A stretch of DNA of 64,000 nt from Mercurialis annua (Eukaryota > Streptophyta > Magnoliopsida > Malpighiales > Euphorbiaceae). The notes under the pieces are model-generated. The model worked only from the letters and a program-made list of their open reading frames with translations. It searched no databases and had not been told where the DNA came from. The stretch covers positions 47,787,651 to 47,851,650 of the forward strand of contig NC_065571.1 of the NCBI RefSeq assembly GCF_937616625.2, read 5' to 3'. Positions 58,268 through 64,000 of this stretch are shown here, piece after piece. The stretch's first letter is position 1. The number at the start of each line of letters is the position of its first letter. The position numbers and the translations under genes were made by a program.

Positions 58268-61150
58268 ATGGCATTAGTATTCTCATCTCCATCTTCTTCA
58301 TCTACTCCTTCACTCCTTCCATTTTCATGGCCGCCCATTACTTCCTCTTGCCGCTGCTCCCAGTTCAGACCAATCACAGCTTCCCAGGTCTGCTTAACCT
58401 CTCCCCCGCACGACACCATCGACAAATCCTCACTCTTAATTTCAGAAACTGAAGCCGAAGACGAGCTCTGGGCCGCCTCTTGCCTCCGTGTCCGTTCTTT
58501 CTTCAAAAGCTTCGAAGATTCTTCTTCTGTTCGTATCCAAGTCAGTTCCCTTCTTTACATTTCAATATTTTCAGTAATTGATTCGAGAAATTCTTAGGCA
58601 GACTAGTCTAGAGTGAACTATATTATAATATTGCTATTATTTTTATGATGTGTTGTCATGTAATTGGTTGGTCGGATGACGTGGTGAACTGAGTCTGTTT
58701 GAGAATTTTACAGTTGATTGATATGAAACTGATGGGTATTGTTGTTATTGTTGTTGTTTGTTAAGTGTTATTATAGGATCATAAAAAGTACTTAGCGGAG
58801 CTCGAGTTTGAAGCTGTTCAAGAACGAATTGCTGGTAAAAGAATTGGCTTTCGGAGAGTTTCTTGTATTAATGCTACTCTTCCTTTGTCTCAATTGTCTG
58901 GTGATGATTTATGCGCGGAATGTAAGGTTTGTTTTCTATGATTCTTTTTTGTTGTATTATTGTTTGATTGGGTGTTTCTGTAGTTTGTTAGCATACATTT
59001 GAAATTCTGATAATCATTACATGATCTAGAATTGGAGCGAATTATGTGCCAGAGTTCAATTGAATTGAGTTTTTTCACAAAATCGTGTAATATTTGGCAA
59101 AATTTCGTTTCTTTTATAGTTCCCATTTTTTCGGATACATGGGAGGAGATAATTGGACTTCTGACAAATATGTGGTTTAAAAACGTGTGAATTAATTGAA
59201 TTAAGTTTGCAATTAGTTGACGACGAAACATATGTTAAGGTGGTTTTTCTCCGATTAAAATAAAAAGATTAGATTTTTTTACGTTCGTTTGAAATTAAAG
59301 ACGATAGTTTTACATCTCTGCTCTTCAACCTTGCATAGAATTGTTATCATTGTGTCGTTTCTGTTTGCTTGATACTATGTTCCTATCATGTGATTAAATT
59401 TGTAGCTTGGAGGTGTTCTTTGATACATAGTTTGTATTATTTGCATAGTCTATTTCGTTTTATTAACCTCACAATTAATATTAGTAATTTGCTTTTGTCA
59501 TTTTTGTAGTATACCGCTAATGGCGAAGATCGAGTGGTAGTTGGGACTCTTGATCTTAATCAATGTCTAAGATTACCCAATGAGATGATTGGGAAAAAAC
59601 CTGAGGTACATGCTTATATTTTTCTGAGTTACTTTCTAGTTATCATCTTTTGCATATTCTTGATCTAAATATAGGAATTTAGCTGCCAGCTCTAGCATTT
59701 GCTCTTCTTTCTTGCCTTTCACATATGTACTTTGGCGACTGTTGTTTACAGTTCTGTCATGCATATAGGATTCATTATATCTGCAGCGACATTAGACATG
59801 TTTGTTGGCGTGCTTTCTTTGAGTTTTACATGCTTCTTTTTGTTCAGACATTGTTAGTTTCAACTTTTAGTTTCCAACACTATTCTCAATTTATATAGAG
59901 TACTACTATTATTCTCAATCCTTTCTTCCGGACATCATTTTCTGTTGAAGAATTTTAGCCTTGCTCTGATTTTCATTGCTAGGCATTGGAATGTACCAAG
60001 TATTGCTACATGTATATCTTTATTGTCAAATTGTATGTTGACGATATAGATCTTCCATATGACTCTGGGCATTCAAACCTAGGCTTAGTTCTTGATCAGG
60101 CTAGGGCTTGGCTTAAGGTCTGACCAATTCATTTAATGTTTTTTGTGCTTGAACATTTACACGCTAGGGTTCGTGGCGGTTGGGATGGATTAGAAGCATG
60201 CTTAAATCTAGTTGAAGGAAAGGAACTCGTATTATTTGGCCTATATGCGTTGTATAATATTGTTTGTTGTTTGGAATTGAAATTGAAAGTTATATACGAT
60301 TTTGATGTGGCTTATAGAATTGAAATGTAATGTTATTCAATTAATGGGTATAATGTTACCGACTCTGATGTGATTTTGAAGTTCATGATTGATAACTTAA
60401 TTGAGCTCTCATAGAAGTTTGCTTCACCAGGGAACTGGATCTGATATTTTGAGGGCATACCTGAGCAATGTCTGTGTTGCCAAGGAACTCCATAGACAAG
60501 GCTTGGCTTATAAACTTGTTGCAAAGTCCAAATTAGTAGCTCAACAATGGGGTGAGAATGACAAATAACTTCTTTCAGCTGCCAAAGCATTTATCATTCT
60601 CTTATTGCAACCATGTTCATTTGTATTACACTAGGGGTGTGTAAAAACCAAACCAAATCGGATTGAACCGACTATTTATGTTTTGCTCAGCTTGAAAATA
60701 TAAACAATGTTGGGGTTTCAGTTCAATTCACTTTTAGGACAAACCGAATCAAAAAGCCAACAAAACCGACTGGTATGAACTGAATTTCGTTGAACCTTTT
60801 GTGCCAAATTCGAAGGGGTAAATGTTTTCTTAACCGTGAATTGTCTGGCTATAATTGACTGAGTTGAGACTCTAAGACACTTTCCTAATGAATAGTATAT
60901 TAAATTTTGAACAATGTATAAAGTTTTCCGGCTTTCTGCTTATAGTTGGACTGAATTTATTGAATGATTTTCAGGCATTACCGACGTATATGTCCATGTT
61001 GCTGTTGACAATGAACCCGCAAGGAAGTTATACATGAAAAGTGGGTTTGTATTTGAAAAAGATGAACCAGTATGGCACGCACGGCTTCTTGATCGGCCGC
61101 GGCTGCTTTTATTATGGTTCGGTCTCGCAGCTACACATGACTCGGAATAA
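58268..61150 (+). CDS. Plastid-type GNAT N-acetyltransferase, five exons
   Basis: Exons 58268-58540, 58777-58926, 59510-59605, 60431-60551 and 60975-61150 join to 816 nt (271 aa) with GT-AG introns. The first 45 or so residues are Ser/Pro/Thr-rich with few acidic residues, like a chloroplast transit peptide. The acetyltransferase fold spans about residues 75-250. VVGTLDLNQCLRLPNEMIGK precedes motif A (LSNVCVAKELHRQGLAYKLV, residues about 184-203, the acetyl-CoA pyrophosphate loop). VYVHVAVDNEPARKLYMKSG is motif B, with Tyr in the usual general-acid neighbourhood. The family fits Arabidopsis GNAT6/GNAT7-type plastid enzymes, some of which acetylate N-termini and lysines. The exact orthologue is uncertain. 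The tandem copy beginning at 63934 shows local duplication. Confidence 0.9.
60632..60805. mobile_element. hAT-like MITE fragment in GNAT intron 4
   Basis: CTAGGGGTGTGTAAAAACC is the usual start of a plant hAT MITE group, followed by AACCGA-type words. The opposite end is not recognisable. Confidence 0.38.
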
Positions 61151-61670
61151 TACGGGCATGCTCTATTCTTCGCTCTTGAATTATTTTTCATGTTTATAGT
61201 ATTAAATACAATTCCCTTTCATCACAATAAATTGTATAGTGTGCTTCTGATAACATACTTTGCATCTTTGTTACAATGGAAATTATGCTTATTATTCTGA
61301 GCATTTTGGTCCTTTTTTTCGTCTCCTATAACTATTTTGAAACTTTATTGATGTCAAAAACATGTAATATTAGTAGATGTTTGGTTTCTGGCAGCAAATA
61401 CATATTAACTCTTACTTTTTCATCTTATATAATTTTCCAATTAAGGCCATAATGAAATAATACACACGTGGCAAGTTTTAAGGAAAACTATTAAAATCTG
61501 ATTGACTTGTGCCAAAATCCGGCTGTCACGTATGGATTTTTAGGGAAAATATCATTTGAAATTAAATTAAACGTTAGTGACTAAATTAGAACAAATCAAG
61601 TTTGGTCATTAAAATATATAAAAAATGATTGATTGGATACCTTCAAAATCAATTATGTCAATATATGTTA
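61151..61670 (+). other. 3' region of the GNAT gene and spacer
   Basis: CACAATAAATTGT near 61225 contains AATAAA and may serve as polyadenylation signal. No further gene. Confidence 0.35.
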
Positions 61671-62050
61671 CGGGTATTGGCGAAACAAATTCCAATGTTC
61701 CACCTTTTTAACGATTTAAGTTTAACGTTTAAAACTTTCCGTAACAAATCCTAACCTTTTCAACTTTTGCAAATTGTAGCCCAAGTTCTAATTCTAGCCA
61801 TTCTATCATCTTTTTTAGTCTACAAATTATAAAGATGCGAAACGTTGGAATTTTATTTGCAAAATTTTAAAACGCTAGAATTTAATATACCAATAATATG
61901 GCTACTATATAAGCAAATAATGGCCGGAAAACGATTTAGGCTACAATTTGCAAAAAATAGAAAGATTATGATTTGTTTCGTAAAATTTTACATGTTAGGG
62001 TTAAATTGTAAAAAAAATAAAAAAAATAGAATTTGTTTTGCCAATATCCC
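61671..62050. mobile_element. MULE-like MITE between the GNAT copies
   Basis: 380 bp; ends GGGTATTGGCGAAACAAATT and AATTTGTTTTGCCAATATCC. Inverted arms of about 120 bp (TTTGCAAATTGTAGCC against GGCTACAATTTGCAAA). Flanks TATATGTTA and TATATATTA agree at 8 of 9. Confidence 0.75.
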
Positions 62051-62470
62051 TATATATTAATATTATTTTACTGTAATATATAATCATCACCTCAACCATA
62101 ACGCTGGGAATGTGAGCTCTTTATTTTAGCATTTTTCATCACATGTCATATTACATGGAAATTATTTATATTCAATAGTATTATTTAAAACTTGGATTGC
62201 TTTGTATGTGATTCCATACTGTTTACACCCTGCAAAATCAAACCAAATACATTAAACCACGATATTGCCATCATTTTAATGAGATGTTGTATTATGAATA
62301 TTTTAATTTACGGATGACGTGGTAAACTCGGTCTACGTAGGAATTTTTCATAAACTTACTAGGTGTACTCAATCTTGATCTTGCCAGCATCAGAATTGGC
62401 AATTTGGAGAGAGCTTCTTTAGAGAGATCAACAATCCCCTGGCGGCCTGGTTAGAAAGCTTCTTAGACTC
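62051..62470. other. Spacer, nothing assigned
   Basis: GATGACGTGGTAAACTCGGT near 62313 resembles GATGACGTGGTGAACTGAGT near 58675 in GNAT intron 1. It may be a rearranged remnant of the duplicated segment. Confidence 0.3.
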
Positions 62471-63492
62471 TATCACACCACGTATCAGCAATGAAATCCT
62501 AGACAACGAACTCGTTCGTGCAGCTCATGGGCTGCACCTTTGTGCAGCCGTTGTGCACACAATGCACATCAGCTCGAAACTCCAATTATGGGCCTTTCGG
62601 CCCCAAACGTTTACTCGAAACACTTTGATAAAGTATATGACGTCCAATTCAATCAAAATTTGAAATGGAAACGTGAAATTGATTCGAACTCGACCGATTC
62701 AATATGACAACCGTTATAACTTCGAGTATAATCCAAATTCTATAAAACCGAATTCAAAATAACGTTATTACCTCGGTCACAAGCTGATTATCGAAGAAAT
62801 TTAAATTAGAAACGAGAAAACGGATCGAACCGTAAAAACCTAAGTCGCGCACATACTGAAGGTAAGAAATGAAGAAAAGAAGAGAAGAAGAGAAGAATGG
62901 TTGTTGTATGCAACCTAAATTGAATTTATTTTCTTTATATGATTCGGTAAATTTTCTAACTAGTCCTGGTGACTTACGCCTCACTTTAATTCAAATTCTC
63001 AAATATTTCTCCATACCTAATACGGAAACTGACTCATAATTTCATGATATTTTACCCGAAAATTCCATAAAATATAAAACGAATAAAAATGTAATTTTTA
63101 TTCTCACGAGATTTATATTTTATTTTTAATAAATCATTTAAGATTTATTAGGTTCAAATTAATCCCACTTAATATAAATTCTATGTTCAAATCTTATGAA
63201 ATTTTAACAGTAACTTCCTAAAAATATTTCGTGAATACTGACTCTAAAAATATTTATTTGGGACTTATAAATTATTTTATTTTAATTTATAAATTTTTCT
63301 TTAGTTCCAATTAATTTCGTTTATTAAAATTTAAATTCCCTAAATTTAAATTTTAACCTCCTATAACCTCAATATATTTTTAGGAATTCTCATAAATTAA
63401 AATTTACGTTTAAATATAATTTACGTACTCCCGATCTTATTAAATCACATCTCGTGGTTTAACTAAAGACCTAAAATTTTCAGGATGTTACA
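62471..63492 (+). mobile_element. Truncated LTR, Ty3/gypsy-like
   Basis: It ends CAGGATGTTACA, the standard 3' terminus of chromovirus-type LTRs, and has the AT-rich, protein-free body of such LTRs. The matching TGTAACATCC start is missing, so the left limit is uncertain. Near 62517 GTGCAGCTCATGGGCTGCAC forms a short hairpin. Confidence 0.5.
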
Positions 63493-63813
63493 GTTTTGGA
63501 GGAGCTATTGTTCCTCATGTTAGAGGAACAGATTTGCAGGTCCTCCAATGAGGAGCATCAACTTCTCATTTCGGAGGAGCAGATCTACTCCTCGGAGCAG
63601 ATTCTCCTCCAATGACGGTGATAGGTGTTGGTTTTTAATTTTCGGGTGATAGGTGGCGGCGGTGGAAGGGAAGGAGAAGAAGAAAAGGATGAATTAGTTT
63701 AAATTTAAATTTTAATTAAGAATATTTAGTAATTATGAAAAAAGTCTCAAAAATAAATTTTTTTGATATTTTATGTGAAGTTGAGAGGTGAAATTTGTTC
63801 AAAAAGAAATTCA
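63493..63813. other. Spacer with GGAGGAGC-type words
   Basis: GAGGAGC and GAGGAAC words recur from 63497 to 63616 in both orientations (for example GAGCAGATCTACTCCTC). No gene seen. Confidence 0.35.
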
Positions 63814-63933
63814 CAAGAGCAAATTAGTAATTGCATATTAATTCAAAGGGTAAATAGTAATTGTGTCCGTAGGAACATGAAGACGGAGAAAAACCAACGA
63901 TTATCCAAAATCCCAAAACAAAAAAAGATAAAA

Positions 63934-64000
63934 ATGGCATTAGTATTCTCCTCTCCATCTTCTTCATCTACTCCTTCACTCCTTCCATTTTCATGGCCGC
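63934..64000 (+). CDS. Second, tandem GNAT copy, cut by the window edge
   Basis: The 67 visible bases encode MALVFSSPSSSSTPSLLPFS and WP, identical in sequence to the first 22 residues of the copy at 58268, with one base difference seen in the coding part. The upstream 120 bases are also shared. The two start codons are 5666 bases apart in the same orientation. Whether the remainder is intact cannot be seen. Confidence 0.88.
   Translation, partial: MALVFSSPSSSSTPSLLPFSWP

Noticed and set aside
1..64000. CRISPR arrays, bacterial operons, rRNA genes
   Set aside because: The window is plant nuclear DNA; no regularly spaced repeats, ribosome-binding sites or rRNA signatures were seen. No convincing complete tRNA gene was found either.

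Overview
The window is eukaryotic nuclear DNA from a flowering plant, almost certainly a eudicot. It is very AT-rich, with GT-AG introns, a handful of plant gene families (ATL RING-H2, XBAT31-type ankyrin/RING ligase, plastid-type GNAT, XLG G-protein remnant, TAS3) and a dense load of plant transposons. The proteins look rosid-like, but I cannot name the species.

Functional loci, left to right: (1) an intronless ATL13-type RING-H2 ubiquitin ligase on the minus strand (805-2310). (2) A ten-exon XBAT31-type E3 ligase on the plus strand (37042-43373, predicted 505 aa), with a Helitron in its largest intron. (3) A TAS3 trans-acting siRNA locus on the minus strand (about 44960-45440). It has two miR390 sites around one tasiARF, and the tasiARF lies exactly in 21-nt register D6 from the predicted 3' cleavage point. 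(4) A five-exon GNAT acetyltransferase on the plus strand (58268-61150, predicted 271 aa). The first 22 codons of a tandem second copy, with its promoter, run off the right edge from 63934.

Broken genes: an XLG2-like extra-large G-protein alpha pseudogene (5660-6539) and an unrecognised exon-like fragment on the minus strand (8298-8459).

Mobile DNA fills most of the rest. 9.0-12.2 kb: a long-inverted-repeat element with a deleted copia retrotransposon in its centre. 16.7-22.3 kb: a full-length LINE with perfect 15-bp target duplications, and a second, truncated LINE at 27.0-28.6 kb. At least two clear and two decayed members of one non-autonomous Helitron family lie at 14.3, 29.7, 39.8 and 49.4 kb. 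At least seven long-terminal-inverted-repeat elements have 9-bp (one 10-bp) target duplications typical of Mutator-like elements; one is 2 kb long and carries an unusual cluster of TCGCACAC motifs. There are also a mini-CACTA, Stowaway and pogo-like MITEs, hAT-like elements, a solo LTR, tRNA-derived SINE-like pieces, and a 633-bp poly-A retrosequence with an 18-bp duplication.

The functional theme that can be read is post-translational and small-RNA regulation: two ubiquitin ligases, and TAS3, which in other plants restrains ARF2/3/4 auxin-response factors. Nothing suggests the genes form a cluster with one shared task. All calls come from reading the sequence; no database search was run.
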